Shown: in pieces, positions 48,415-57,821 of the stretch
Numbering within the stretch: position 1 is the stretch's first letter
Layout of the letters: the number at the start of each line of letters is the position of its first letter
NCBI RefSeq assembly: GCF_018614615.1
Contig: NZ_JAGGOK010000016.1
Span: forward strand, 20,317-84,316
Direction of reading: 5' to 3'
Source: Streptomyces sp. ISL-100
Lineage (GTDB): Bacteria > Actinomycetota > Actinomycetes > Streptomycetales > Streptomycetaceae
DNA length: 64,000 nucleotides
Made by a program: the position numbers and the translations under genes
Notes under the pieces: model-generated
Database searches by the model: none
Seen by the model: only the letters and a program-made list of their open reading frames with translations
Told to the model about the DNA's origin: nothing

Positions 48415-50865
48415 ATGAGCAGCCTCTTTGACGACAGCTTCCTGGCCGACCTCCAGCACTCGGAAGACCCGGCCCCGCCGCCCCCCGAGGATCACGCCCC
48501 GGAGGAGGTCCCGCACGACCTCTTCGGCGGCGCCTTCGACGCGCCCCCGGCGCCCAGGGACGCGCACTACAGGGACGGCGCGCCGCGCCCGGTCGTGGAC
48601 GCCGCCGCGCTGCTCGACGGGCTGAACGAAGAGCAGCGCGCCGCCGTCGTTCATGCCGGATCGCCGCTGCTCATCGTGGCCGGCGCCGGCTCGGGCAAGA
48701 CCCGCGTCCTGACCCACCGGATCGCATACTTGCTGGCCAAGCGGGGTGTGCACCCCGGCCAGATCCTCGCGATCACCTTCACCAACAAGGCCGCGGGCGA
48801 GATGAAGGAGCGCGTGGAGCAGCTCGTCGGCCCGCGCGCGGGTCACATGTGGGTCTCCACCTTCCACAGCGCCTGCGTGCGCATCCTGCGCCGCGAGTCG
48901 AAGAAGCTCGGCTTCACGTCCTCGTTCTCGATCTACGACGCCGCCGACTCGAAGCGCCTGATGGCGCTCGTCTGCCGCGATCTGGACCTCGACCCGAAGC
49001 GCTTCCCCCCGAAGGCCTTCAGCGCCAAGGTCTCGAACCTGAAGAACGAGCTGATAGACGAAGAGACCTTCGCCGGGCAGGCCGCCGACGGCTTCGAGAA
49101 AACCCTGGCGCAGGCGTACGCGATGTACCAGGCACGGCTGCGCGAGGCCAACGCCCTGGACTTCGACGACATCATCATGACCACCGTGCACCTGCTCCAG
49201 GCGTTCCCGGACGTCGCCGAGCACTACCGGATGCGCTTCAGGCACGTCATGGTCGACGAGTACCAGGACACCAATCACGCTCAGTACACGCTCGTGCGAG
49301 AGCTGGTAGGGCCGTCGGGCGAGAACCAGGCGCCCGCCGAGCTGTGCGTCGTGGGTGACGCCGACCAGTCGATCTACGCCTTCCGCGGCGCCACCATCCG
49401 CAACATCCTCCAGTTCGAGGAGGACTACCCGGACGCGAAGACGATCCTGCTGGAGCAGAACTACCGCTCGACGCAGACCATCCTCACCGCCGCCAACGCC
49501 GTCATCGAGCGGAACGAGAACCGCCGCCCGAAGAACCTGTGGACGGACGCCGGAGCGGGTTCGCTGATCACCGGGTACGTCGCCGACACCGAGCACGACG
49601 AGGCGCAGTTCGTCGCCGAGGAGATCGACCGGCTGACGGACGCGGGCGACGCGAAGGCCGGCGACGTCGCCGTCTTTTACCGTACGAACGCCCAGTCCCG
49701 TGTCTTCGAAGAGATCTTCATCCGCGTCGGGCTGCCCTACAAGGTCGTCGGCGGCGTGCGCTTCTACGAGCGCAAGGAGGTCCGGGATGTGCTCGCGTAC
49801 CTGCGCGTCCTGGCGAACCCCGAGGACACCGTTCCGCTGCGCCGCATTCTGAACGTACCGAAGCGGGGCATCGGCGACCGCGCCGAGGCGATGATCGACG
49901 CGCTGTCGCTGCGCGAGAAGATCAGCTTCCCGCAGGCGCTGCGGCGCGTGGACGAGGCGTACGGCATGGCGGCCCGCTCGGCGAACGCCGTGAAGCGCTT
50001 CAACACGCTGATGGAGGAGCTCCGTACGATCGTCGAGTCGGGCGCCGGGCCCGCCACGGTCCTGGAGGCTGTTTTCGAGCGGACCGGCTACCTCGCCGAG
50101 CTCCAGGCCTCGACCGACCCGCAGGACGAGACGCGCATCGAGAACCTTCAGGAACTCGCCGCCGTGGCTCTGGAGTTCGAGCAGGAGCGGGAGGGCGACG
50201 AGCCCGGGACGCTGGCCGAGTTCCTGGAGAAGGTCGCGCTCGTCGCCGACTCGGATCAGATTCCTGATGAGGATGAGGACGGGTCGGGCGTCATCACGTT
50301 GATGACGCTGCACACCGCGAAGGGGCTTGAGTTCCCTGTGGTGTTCCTGACCGGCATGGAGGACGGCGTCTTCCCGCACATGCGCGCGCTCGGTCAGACC
50401 AAGGAGCTGGAGGAGGAGCGGCGACTCGCGTACGTCGGCATCACGCGCGCCCGCGAGCGGCTCTACCTGACGCGGGCCTCGATGCGCAGCGCGTGGGGAC
50501 AGCCGTCGTACAACCCGCCGTCGCGGTTCCTTGAGGAGATCCCGGAGACATACCTGACGTGGAAGCGCAAGGGCGCGCAGGCCCCGGCGGGACCGGTGTC
50601 GGGCGTCGCTTCGTCGCTGTCGTCCTCGCTGGCCTCGCGGTCGCGGGGGGGTGGCGGCGGGGCTTCGGGGTTCGCCACGCGGCGGACGTCGGACAAGCCG
50701 GTGGTCGCGCTTTCGGTCGGGGACCGGGTCACGCACGACCAGTTCGGGCTCGGCACCGTGATGACGGTGACGGGGACGGGGTCGGACGCGCAGGCGACGA
50801 TCGACTTCGGCGACGAGCGGCCGAAGAAGCTGCTGCTGCGGTACGCGCCGGTCGAGAAGCTGTAG
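48415..50865 (+). CDS. pcrA: UvrD/PcrA-type 3'-5' DNA helicase, 816 aa
   Basis: A superfamily 1 helicase for repair, replication restart and removal of RecA or RNA polymerase. Motifs in order: Q motif LNEEQRAAVVHAGSPLLIVA, Walker A GAGSGKT, Ia ITFTNKAAGEMKERV, II VDEYQDTNHAQY, III GDADQSIYAFRGA, IV EQNYRSTQTIL, V LMTLHTAKGLEFPVVFLTG, VI RLAYVGITRARERLYL. The C-terminal ~60 residues form the Tudor-like domain that contacts RNA polymerase (VGDRVTHDQFGLGTVMTVTG, IDFGDERPKKLLLRYAPVEKL). A ~70-residue acidic, Pro-rich N-terminal extension is typical of actinobacteria. ATG 48415. Confidence 0.96.
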   Translation: MSSLFDDSFLADLQHSEDPAPPPPEDHAPEEVPHDLFGGAFDAPPAPRDAHYRDGAPRPVVDAAALLDGLNEEQRAAVVHAGSPLLIVAGAGSGKTRVLTHRIAYLLAKRGVHPGQILAITFTNKAAGEMKERVEQLVGPRAGHMWVSTFHSACVRILRRESKKLGFTSSFSIYDAADSKRLMALVCRDLDLDPKRFPPKAFSAKVSNLKNELIDEETFAGQAADGFEKTLAQAYAMYQARLREANALDFDDIIMTTVHLLQAFPDVAEHYRMRFRHVMVDEYQDTNHAQYTLVRELVGPSGENQAPAELCVVGDADQSIYAFRGATIRNILQFEEDYPDAKTILLEQNYRSTQTILTAANAVIERNENRRPKNLWTDAGAGSLITGYVADTEHDEAQFVAEEIDRLTDAGDAKAGDVAVFYRTNAQSRVFEEIFIRVGLPYKVVGGVRFYERKEVRDVLAYLRVLANPEDTVPLRRILNVPKRGIGDRAEAMIDALSLREKISFPQALRRVDEAYGMAARSANAVKRFNTLMEELRTIVESGAGPATVLEAVFERTGYLAELQASTDPQDETRIENLQELAAVALEFEQEREGDEPGTLAEFLEKVALVADSDQIPDEDEDGSGVITLMTLHTAKGLEFPVVFLTGMEDGVFPHMRALGQTKELEEERRLAYVGITRARERLYLTRASMRSAWGQPSYNPPSRFLEEIPETYLTWKRKGAQAPAGPVSGVASSLSSSLASRSRGGGGGASGFATRRTSDKPVVALSVGDRVTHDQFGLGTVMTVTGTGSDAQATIDFGDERPKKLLLRYAPVEKL

Positions 50866-50920
50866 CGCGGGGCTGCGCGGCGGGGCGCAGGGCTGCGCGG
50901 TCCCCGCTGCTTACGGCTGC

Positions 50921-52504
50921 TTACGTCGGGCTGAGGCCGTGGCTGCGGAGCCACGGCAGAGGGTCGATCGCCGACCCGCCGCCGGGACGCACCTCGAAGT
51001 GGAGGTGCGGGCCGGTGGAGTTGCCCGAGTTGCCGGAGTACGCGATGGTGTCGCCGGCCTGGACCGAGCCGGAGCGGATCTTGGTGCTGCTGAGGTGGCA
51101 GTACCAGGTCTCTGTACCGTCGGGGGCGGTCACTATCGCCATGTTTCCGTAGGCGCTGTTGTACTGCGTACGGACCGTGCCGTCGGTCGCCGCCATCACG
51201 GGGGTGCCGTACGAGACGGGGAAGTCGATGCCGGAGTGCACGGACATCCAGTTGATGCCGGCCTGGCCGTAGTACGCGCTGAGGCCGTGCTGCTCGACCG
51301 GCAGGGCGAACTTCGGGCGGGCGGCCTCCTTGCGGGCGGCTTCCTCGGCCCTGCGCTTCTTCTCGGTGGCCTGGCGCGCCTGGAGGTCGATACGTTCCTG
51401 CGTGCGGCTCGCGCGGTCGGCGAAGTCGTTGACGTCCTCGTCGAGGGCGGCGAGCTGGGTGTCCAGCTTGTTGTTGACCGCTACGGGCTTGACCGAGCCG
51501 GGGTCGGCGGCGGTCACCGTCCTGGTCGTGTCCTTCTTCTCCTCGGCGGGGGTGCCGCCGCCGGCGCTGCCGACCGAGGCGGCGGCGATACCGGCAACGC
51601 CCATCACGCAGGCGGAAGGGACGGCGACGGTGAGGAGGGCGGAGCGTTTGGCGGGGGTACGGCGGCGGCCGCGGCCGGAGTTGCCGGCGCTGCGGCGGGC
51701 CGACCGGGAGCCGGGGGCGGTGGCTGAGGCGGCTGTTGCCGCGGCCGGTGCGTGTTCGAGTTCCGGGTCGGGCTCCGGTTCAGGCTCGTGTTCCTGTTCG
51801 GGCGCGTGATCCGGTGCGTATTCGTGCTCGGCCTCGGGCGTGTCGTCAACCAGGTCGGCCAGGTCGGCCACCGGGAACTCGGCTGTCTCGTAGAAGACTT
51901 GCTGCTGAGGCGGGGCGGTCTCGTACGCGCCGGTGTTCCACGCGGTGGCGTCGTACGCGCCGGTGTCGGACGCGCCGTTGTCGTAGCCCGGTGTCGTGTT
52001 CCACTGCCCGGTGGCGTCGGCGGCCTGGGTGAACTGGGCCGTTTCGTACTGGCCTGTCTCGTACGGGCCGTTGTCGTACTGGCTCGTGTCGACGTGGCTG
52101 GTGTCGAGGTGGCCGGTGTTGAGGTGGCCTGTTCCGTACTGGCCGGTGTCGTACTGGCCGGTGGTGAGGTGGCTGGTGTCGAACTGCCCTGTCTGGTTCC
52201 AGGGGTTGGAGTCCCACTGGCCGGTGGACTGGGCCGGGATCTCGGCCGCCGTCTGATAGGCGGCGGTGGGCCACGCTCCGGTGGCGTCGTACTGCTGCTG
52301 CTGCTGGTGCTGCTGCGTGCCGTACGCGTCGTAACCGGCCGTCTGTTGGGCGCTCGTGGCGTCGCACTGGGTGGTGTCGTACTGGCCGCTGTGGCCTGCT
52401 TCGTAGTGACTTCCCTGGGCGGGGAGGGTTCCGAAGAGGGGATCCGCGTGGAACGTGCCGGTGGAGTAGCCGTCGTACCCGGCGTGGGCGTGCTGGTCGT
52501 CCAC
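50921..52504 (-). CDS. M23 (LytM-type) peptidase with long tandem-repeat N-terminal region, 527 aa
   Basis: The C-terminal ~130 residues are an M23 metallopeptidase domain with HSGIDFPVSYGTPVMAATDG (HxxxD), YCHLSS and the HxH motif PHLHFEVRPGG, so active zinc ligation is expected. It is preceded by a coiled coil (DTQLAALDEDVNDFADRASR), a membrane/signal-anchor segment (LLTVAVPSACVMGVAGIAAA) and ~220 cytoplasmic residues. Those contain pentapeptide-like repeats of the form DTGQY/NTGHL/DTSHV between about residues 110 and 170. A type II, N-in orientation is predicted. Start GTG 52502-52504 after GAGAGAAG. Role: peptidoglycan crosslink cleavage or LytM-factor activation. Confidence 0.88.
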   Translation of the reverse strand: MDDQHAHAGYDGYSTGTFHADPLFGTLPAQGSHYEAGHSGQYDTTQCDATSAQQTAGYDAYGTQQHQQQQQYDATGAWPTAAYQTAAEIPAQSTGQWDSNPWNQTGQFDTSHLTTGQYDTGQYGTGHLNTGHLDTSHVDTSQYDNGPYETGQYETAQFTQAADATGQWNTTPGYDNGASDTGAYDATAWNTGAYETAPPQQQVFYETAEFPVADLADLVDDTPEAEHEYAPDHAPEQEHEPEPEPDPELEHAPAAATAASATAPGSRSARRSAGNSGRGRRRTPAKRSALLTVAVPSACVMGVAGIAAASVGSAGGGTPAEEKKDTTRTVTAADPGSVKPVAVNNKLDTQLAALDEDVNDFADRASRTQERIDLQARQATEKKRRAEEAARKEAARPKFALPVEQHGLSAYYGQAGINWMSVHSGIDFPVSYGTPVMAATDGTVRTQYNSAYGNMAIVTAPDGTETWYCHLSSTKIRSGSVQAGDTIAYSGNSGNSTGPHLHFEVRPGGGSAIDPLPWLRSHGLSPT

Positions 52505-52729
52505 CAACTTCTCTCTCGCCTCGGCAATGCAGGACCTGTGGGGGCTGGGGTCCCGGGAGGGGGCCCCAGAGGCAAAGCAGTGGCGCGACTGTACCCGGCG
52601 GTAAGGGACGGCGACAATCTTCGCCAGATTTTCCACAGTCCGGAAACGGGCATTCGGCCGCCTTTTGGCGGACGGCGGGCACAGCTTTGGTGTTGCGTTC
52701 GACGGATGTTCGATCGAGGTTCAGTGAGT

Positions 52730-53581
52730 TCAGGCGACGGAGACCGTGCCTGACGCGCCCGCGGCGGTGTCCTGCTCCTCCAGCGCCTGCCGGATGCCGG
52801 CGGCGACCGTCGGATGGACCGGCAGAGCGAGGTGGCCGATTCCTGTCACCCGTACGTTCTGGGCGATGAGATCCGGGTGGCTGACGCACGCGGTTTCGAC
52901 CGGGATCATGATCTGGTCGAGATCGCTCCAGAAACTCACGAACCGCGTCCGGCAGGACGGCGCGGGCCTGCGCAGCTCTTCGATCACATCGGAGCCGGGC
53001 CGCATCTGCCGCACGATGGGGTGCGCGCTCATCGGCGGGGCGACGCTGGTGCCGGCGTGCGGGGTGCCGAGGGTGACGAGAGTGCGCACGCGGGTGTCGC
53101 CGCCGAGCCGTTGCACGTAATAGCGGGCGATCAGGCCGCCGAGGCTGTGTCCGACGATGTCGATCCGGGTGTGGCCCGTACGGTCGCAGATCTCCTCTAC
53201 GTGGCGGCCGAGCAGCTCCGCCGCAGTGCGGATGTCGCACGTGAGCGGGGAGTAGTTGAGCGACTCCAGGTGGCGCCAGCCGTGCCGGGCCAGGGAGCGG
53301 CGCAGCACGACGAAGACCGAGCGGTTGTCGACGAAGCCGTGGAGCAGTACGACGGGCGGGCGGTCCCGGCCGACCGTGGGAAGCCGGGTGGTCTCGGGCG
53401 GCACGGACATCGGGTCGGGAAGTGGGTCCAAGCCGTTGCGGTGCTCCTGGGCGATGCCGGACGGGTAGAGGAGCAGGTGCCCGGCGAGGATGGCGAGGTC
53501 CAGTGCGGTGGCTCTCAGAAGGGCGGCCGACAGGCGCAGCTGGTGCAGACAGGGCAAAAAGAAGAAGGGCAGGACCCTCAT
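52730..53581 (-). CDS. Alpha/beta hydrolase, triacylglycerol-lipase-like, 283 aa
   Basis: The lipase signature is complete: oxyanion segment VVLLHGFVDNRSVFVVLRRS, nucleophile elbow DIVGHSLGGLIARYY (GHSLG), LGTPHAGT after it, then an Asp in the region SFWSDLDQIMIPVETA and the catalytic His in GIGHLALPVHP. The N-terminal segment (MRVLPFFFLPCLHQLRLSAA, LRATALDLAILAGHLLLY) is hydrophobic, a signal or membrane anchor. The family includes LipA/EstA-type bacterial esterases; the substrate is unknown. ATG 53579-53581 follows GGGAGGTCGGCC. Confidence 0.87.
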   Translation of the reverse strand: MRVLPFFFLPCLHQLRLSAALLRATALDLAILAGHLLLYPSGIAQEHRNGLDPLPDPMSVPPETTRLPTVGRDRPPVVLLHGFVDNRSVFVVLRRSLARHGWRHLESLNYSPLTCDIRTAAELLGRHVEEICDRTGHTRIDIVGHSLGGLIARYYVQRLGGDTRVRTLVTLGTPHAGTSVAPPMSAHPIVRQMRPGSDVIEELRRPAPSCRTRFVSFWSDLDQIMIPVETACVSHPDLIAQNVRVTGIGHLALPVHPTVAAGIRQALEEQDTAAGASGTVSVA

Positions 53582-53633
53582 GGCCGACCTCCCGAACGGC
53601 ACGCGGGGGCGCGGCTCCGTCCCCCGTATGCCC

Positions 53634-53821
53634 TCATGGGGTGCCGTACTGAGGAACTCGGCGGGCCGTTCCACCGTGCCGTGCGGCTGACGGCACGGTG
53701 GGACGGCGGCCTCGTTGCGGCTCCCCTTGCGGTCGTCCCGGCTGCTGCGGCGGGTACTGCGGCTGCCGGCCGCTGTACCCGCTGTAGCGCCTGATGTGGC
53801 AGGAACGACGCATAGCGAACA
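53634..53821 (-). other. Possible small ORF in the lipase-icmB gap (62 aa)
   Basis: The 383-bp gap between the lipase gene and icmB holds a minus-strand frame starting MFAMRRSCHIRRYSGYSG, followed by Pro/Gln/Arg-rich sequence (QPQYPPQQPGRPQGEPQRG). A purine run GGGAGGGGGAAA lies ~20 nt upstream of its ATG, too far for a good site. I cannot decide whether it is real; nothing else in the gap looks coding. Confidence 0.25.
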
Positions 53822-53964
53822 TGTCCCATGTGTGATTTCCCCCTCCCTGTCCACCGCGAAACGGCCGGTTGCGGGATGCTGTCGATAACGTTCGTTCACT
53901 TTCCCCGTCCGTATCGGTGCGGGGCGCGTGCCAATGACGGCGCAGTCGGTACATGGAGGCAGTG

Positions 53965-54378
53965 ATGGGTGTGACCGGGCCGATCCGCGTGGTGGTCGCC
54001 AAGCCGGGACTCGACGGACACGATCGTGGGGCAAAGGTCATCGCGCGGGCTCTGCGCGACGCCGGTATGGAGGTCATCTACACCGGGCTTCACCAGACGC
54101 CCGAGCAGATCGTGGACACCGCCATTCAGGAGGACGCCGACGCGATCGGCCTGTCCATCCTCTCGGGCGCGCACAACACGCTCTTCGTGAAGGTGATCGA
54201 GCTGCTCAAGCAGCGCGATGCGGAGGACATCAAGGTCTTCGGCGGCGGCATCATCCCGGAGGCGGACATCGCGCCGCTGAAGGAGAAGGGTGTCGCGGAG
54301 ATCTTCACGCCGGGTGCGACGACGCAGTCGATCGTGGAGTGGGTCAACACCCACGTCCGCCAGGCGGCCGACGCGTAA
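53965..54378 (+). CDS. icmB: Isobutyryl-CoA mutase small (B12-binding) subunit, 137 aa
   Basis: A stand-alone cobalamin-binding domain with [20 protein letters not shown] (DxHxxG, the His that replaces the lower axial ligand of coenzyme B12), then [11 protein letters not shown] (SxL) and [10 protein letters not shown] (GG). With a catalytic subunit encoded elsewhere it interconverts isobutyryl-CoA and n-butyryl-CoA, linking valine catabolism to polyketide precursors. Length and sequence match IcmB of S. coelicolor as I remember it, rather than the larger MutB/MeaA fused forms. The ATG 53965 sits 5 nt after GGAGG; ATG 53953 is an alternative. Confidence 0.92.
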   Translation: MGVTGPIRVVVAKPGLDGHDRGAKVIARALRDAGMEVIYTGLHQTPEQIVDTAIQEDADAIGLSILSGAHNTLFVKVIELLKQRDAEDIKVFGGGIIPEADIAPLKEKGVAEIFTPGATTQSIVEWVNTHVRQAADA

Positions 54379-54401
54379 GGGCCATCGATCGCCGGACGGG
54401 A

Positions 54402-54453
54402 CATCCAGCCCCTCGGAGTTTGAGGAGCGGGGTCTGGGGCGAGGCCCCAGACA
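54402..54453 (+). repeat. Dispersed intergenic element with terminator hairpin, copy 1
   Basis: Starts CATCCAGCCCCTCGGAG and continues TTTGAGGAGCGGGGTCTGGG, ending in a 9-bp hairpin GTCTGGGGC-GAG-GCCCCAGAC (54432-54452). This is a repeated intergenic module I know from many Streptomyces genomes, here acting as terminator between the convergent icmB and DUF5691 genes. A second, degenerate copy lies at 61776-61824 inside a coding region. Confidence 0.75.
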
Positions 54454-54468
54454 CCCCCGTCCGTCGGT

Positions 54469-56340
54469 CTAGCCCTCCCGCAGTTCCGCGAGCATCGCGG
54501 CTCTGAGCCGGAGGGTGCCGACGAGGCGCTGGAAGGCCTCCGACCAGTAGCCCCCCGCACCGGGCGCCGCGTCCTCCTGCTCGTCCGGCGTCGTCGTGAG
54601 TATTTCGAGGCGGCTCGCCTCCCCGGGGTCGAGGCAGCGCTCGGCCAGACCCATGACCCCACTGAAACTCCACGGGTAGCTCCCCGCGTCCCGCGCGATG
54701 TCCAGTGCGTCGACCACCGCGCGGCCGAGCGGTTCCGCCCATGGCACGGTGCACACCCCGAGCAGCTGGAATGCCTCGGAGAGGCCGTGCGCCGCGATGA
54801 ACGCGGCCACCCACTCCGCGCGTTCGCCCGCCGGCAGGGTCGCCAGCAGCTTCGCCCGCTCGGCAAGCGATGACGTACCGGGACCGGTCGCCGGCGGTGC
54901 GGACGGCGCGCCGAGCAGCGCGCGGGACCAGTCGGCGTCCCGCTGGCGCACCGCCGCGCGGCACCAGGCCGCGTGCAGCTCCTCCTTCCAGTCGTCGGCC
55001 ACGGGCAGGGCGACGATCGCCTGCGGTGTACGGCCGCCCAGCCGGTGCGGCCACGTGTGCAACGGGGTCGCCTCGACCAGCTGGCCCAGCCACCACGAGC
55101 GCTCGCCCCGGCCCGCCGGCGGTTTGGGCGACACGCCGTCGCGCTGCATGTCCGCGTCGCATTCGTGCGGGGCCTCCACGACGATGCGCTCACCGCCGGT
55201 CGCGCGGCCGGAACGGTCCAGACTGACGCAGGTGGAGGCCCGCGCCGCCATCCTCGCGGCGAGCGCGGAGCCCGGCAGCGCGGAGAGCAGCTCGGCGGCG
55301 GTGGCCCGCACATTGCGGCTGCGGTCGGACAGGGCCTGTTCCAGGAAGGGCTCGTCCGCGTCGGAGAGGCCGCAGCGCAGCGAATCGAGGAACATCAGGC
55401 GGTCCTCGGCGCGCTCGGTCTGCCACGTCGTGGCGAGCAGCGCTCGCGCGGCGACCGGGTCCTGGGCGCGTACGGCTGCCAGCAGGCCGACGCGCTCCGC
55501 GAACAGGCCCTCCTCCCACAGCCGCCGTACGGCTGCCGCGTCCCGGGGGTCGGGCATCGCGCCGCCGCCGCCCGACGCGCCGCGCAGCGCGAACCGCCAG
55601 TCCGGGTTCAGCCGGGCCAGCCACAGCCCGCGCGGTCCGGCGAAGGCCAGGGCCTGCGGGCGCAGGTCGGTACGGGCACGGGCGGCGTCCAGCAGCGCGG
55701 GGAGCAGGGCAGGGGGCGCCTGGAACTGGCGCCGGTTCGCGGCGGCGAGCCACTGGGGGAGCAGCTCGGTGAGATCGGGCGCGGTGCCGCGCCTGCCCCC
55801 GGTGCCGGCGCCTGCGCCGGCGGGGGACGAGGTGCGGCCGGCCAGCAGTTGTGCGAGCCGACGGCGGGCGGGTGCGGGCAGCGGGGGGCGCGGGTCGTGC
55901 GGCGCGGGGTCGGGTCGTGCGGCGGCGGGCGCGGGCAGGAGTCCCGCCCTGCGGCGTACGGTCTGGCGCGCGGCGGCGTCCAGCAGCGCGGCCGGGGCGT
56001 CCTTGCCGGGGGTCGCTGCTCCGGGCGGCAGCGTACGGCGGTCGGTGCCGAGCAGGGCGGTGGTGACCAGCTCCTCCCAGGTGGGCGTTGGCGTGGCTTC
56101 GCGTCCCATGGCTTCGGGTGCCGTGGCTTCCGGGGCCTTGGGGTCGGTGCCGCGCCGTGGCGTCTCCTCGGGCGTCGAACGTTCGGGTACTGGGTTTTGT
56201 TCGGGCTCGTTGCGTTCAACGCCCTGCGGGGAGCGCCCCGGCACGTCCCCGCCCGGCACCGTGACTTCTGCCGCCGCGGCGTCGGGTGTCCTGCCGGTGG
56301 CTGTCGCGGCTGTGGGTGATGCTGAACTGCTGGTGGTCAT
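54469..56340 (-). CDS. DUF5691 family protein, 623 aa
   Basis: The N-terminal ~85 residues are low complexity (Pro/Glu/Thr), followed by a large alpha-helical solenoid: WEELVTTALLGTDRRTLPPG (the family start motif), LPQWLAAANRRQFQAPPALL, LWEEGLFAERVGLLAAVRAQ, RNVRATAAELLSALPGSALA (HEAT-like repeat). The C-terminal half has WWLGQLVEATPLHTWPHRLG and SYPWSFSGVMGLAERCLDPG. DUF5691 proteins travel with SWIM zinc-finger, MoxR-type AAA, DUF5682 and VWA proteins; a scaffold or client-adaptor role is inference. ATG 56338-56340 follows GGAGGGACAG and lies 14 bp after the SWIM gene stop. Confidence 0.85.
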   Translation of the reverse strand: MTTSSSASPTAATATGRTPDAAAAEVTVPGGDVPGRSPQGVERNEPEQNPVPERSTPEETPRRGTDPKAPEATAPEAMGREATPTPTWEELVTTALLGTDRRTLPPGAATPGKDAPAALLDAAARQTVRRRAGLLPAPAAARPDPAPHDPRPPLPAPARRRLAQLLAGRTSSPAGAGAGTGGRRGTAPDLTELLPQWLAAANRRQFQAPPALLPALLDAARARTDLRPQALAFAGPRGLWLARLNPDWRFALRGASGGGGAMPDPRDAAAVRRLWEEGLFAERVGLLAAVRAQDPVAARALLATTWQTERAEDRLMFLDSLRCGLSDADEPFLEQALSDRSRNVRATAAELLSALPGSALAARMAARASTCVSLDRSGRATGGERIVVEAPHECDADMQRDGVSPKPPAGRGERSWWLGQLVEATPLHTWPHRLGGRTPQAIVALPVADDWKEELHAAWCRAAVRQRDADWSRALLGAPSAPPATGPGTSSLAERAKLLATLPAGERAEWVAAFIAAHGLSEAFQLLGVCTVPWAEPLGRAVVDALDIARDAGSYPWSFSGVMGLAERCLDPGEASRLEILTTTPDEQEDAAPGAGGYWSEAFQRLVGTLRLRAAMLAELREG

Positions 56341-56354
56341 CTGTCCCTCCGTGG

Positions 56355-57686
56355 TCAGGATTCGGTCAGCGGGACGGGTTCCGCCGAGCCGTCGGACCAG
56401 GCCGTCAGTGGCGTGAAGCCTCGGTGGCCGCACTCGCCGAAGACCGTGACGGGTCCGCCGCCGGACAGGGCAGCCAGCTTCCAGAGCGTTGGGCGGGACA
56501 GCGCTGATGGGGTGACCGGCAAGGCTGAGTCGCCCTTCGCGTCGGCCAGTTGCCAGGTGTCGCCGGACGGGACCGGTATGACGCGGCTCAGCGTCACCGG
56601 CCAGGAGTCCAGCCATGGGTCGTCGCCCAGGGCGTCGGCGTAGGCGTGGATCGCTTCGATCGTGCCGACGCCGGGTGGCGGGGCGTCGATCGGGACCAGT
56701 GGGAGGGCCGGCTGGTTCGGCACGTCGGCCCTGAGTTGCCCCGCGCCTGGGTAGTAGGTGAGCTCGGTGTCCAGCATCATCCCTGCGGGCAGCGCGATTT
56801 CGGGGGCCCGGCTCCCGGCGCCGAAGGACAGGATCAGCGCCATGCGCCTCGACTCCCTTCCGTACAGCCATATGCGGCGTGCGACGAGATTGCCGTCCGG
56901 GGTGTCGTACTGGGCGAGCACCAGCCAGCGGTCACGGACCGGCGGTCCCCCGGCGGACGCGGTGAGGCCTACACGTGTCCGCACCGTCGCGGCCAGCGGC
57001 TCCGGCAGGCGGTCGCGGGCCAGCCACGCCGCGTCCAGCAGATGCAGCAGCGCGCACTCCTCCAGCAGTCGGGCAGGCCAGCCCGGCCCCGACGCCGGCA
57101 CCGCGCCCAACTCCCGCACTCGCGCGGCCAGCCCCGGCGCCTGGGCGTCGACCATGCGGCGGGATGTTTCCTCCCACAGGCCGTAGCCCGTTTGCTCGGC
57201 GGCGGCCAGACCTCCGCGCAGCAGATCGGCCAGGCGCTGCTCCAGCTCCGAGGCTCCGATGGTGATCCGCTCGGCGCGTTGCTCGGCCCTGCGCCTCGCC
57301 CTCTCGGGCTTGCCGCCCGTCTTCTGACTGGCCTGCTTCCGTTGGGCCGCCAGCCACTCGTCCGCCCAGTCCGGCGCCTCGGCTTCTCGCATGGCCGACT
57401 CGGCGGCGGCCCAGAGCAGCAGCAGGCCCAGCGCGTGCTTGCAGGGGGATTTGCGGCTGGGGCAGCTGCACTTGTAGGCGGGGCTGCCGCCCGCGGTGTC
57501 GACCACCGTCCGGTACGGCGTGCTGCCGCTGCCCCTGCACAATCCCCATACCGCCCCGGAGCTGTTGCAACCCGCCTCCGACCACGGCTCGGCCGTGCCG
57601 AGACTGCTTCCCGTTTTGCGTGACGCGTCGTCAGGAGCCAAGGTCAGCACCTGTTCCGCAGTCCAGCGCACCCCCTGCTGATTCAT
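56355..57686 (-). CDS. SWIM zinc-finger protein, 443 aa
   Basis: The SWIM motif CSCPSRKSPCKHALGLLLLW (CxCx(n)CxH) lies near residue 75, after a family-specific start (WTAEQVLTLAPDDASRKTGS). The rest is helical with a C-terminal beta part (RDRWLVLAQYDTPDGNLVAR, GMMLDTELTYYPGAGQLRAD). SWIM domains bind DNA or protein. First gene of a two-gene operon with DUF5691, divergent from the lipoprotein/AAA/VWA genes; in this setting it resembles E. coli YehQ. Start ATG 57684-57686. Confidence 0.88.
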   Translation of the reverse strand: MNQQGVRWTAEQVLTLAPDDASRKTGSSLGTAEPWSEAGCNSSGAVWGLCRGSGSTPYRTVVDTAGGSPAYKCSCPSRKSPCKHALGLLLLWAAAESAMREAEAPDWADEWLAAQRKQASQKTGGKPERARRRAEQRAERITIGASELEQRLADLLRGGLAAAEQTGYGLWEETSRRMVDAQAPGLAARVRELGAVPASGPGWPARLLEECALLHLLDAAWLARDRLPEPLAATVRTRVGLTASAGGPPVRDRWLVLAQYDTPDGNLVARRIWLYGRESRRMALILSFGAGSRAPEIALPAGMMLDTELTYYPGAGQLRADVPNQPALPLVPIDAPPPGVGTIEAIHAYADALGDDPWLDSWPVTLSRVIPVPSGDTWQLADAKGDSALPVTPSALSRPTLWKLAALSGGGPVTVFGECGHRGFTPLTAWSDGSAEPVPLTES

Positions 57687-57821
57687 GGGAAAGACGCTAC
57701 GGGGCACCACTGACAGTCGGCCCTGACCTGCGGTTTTGTCGATCTTCCGCTCTTGACTCCGCTGCACCTTTGCGATTGGGTGCGATCTCCTGACATGCGT
57801 CCAGATCCGGGGGGATCTCAC

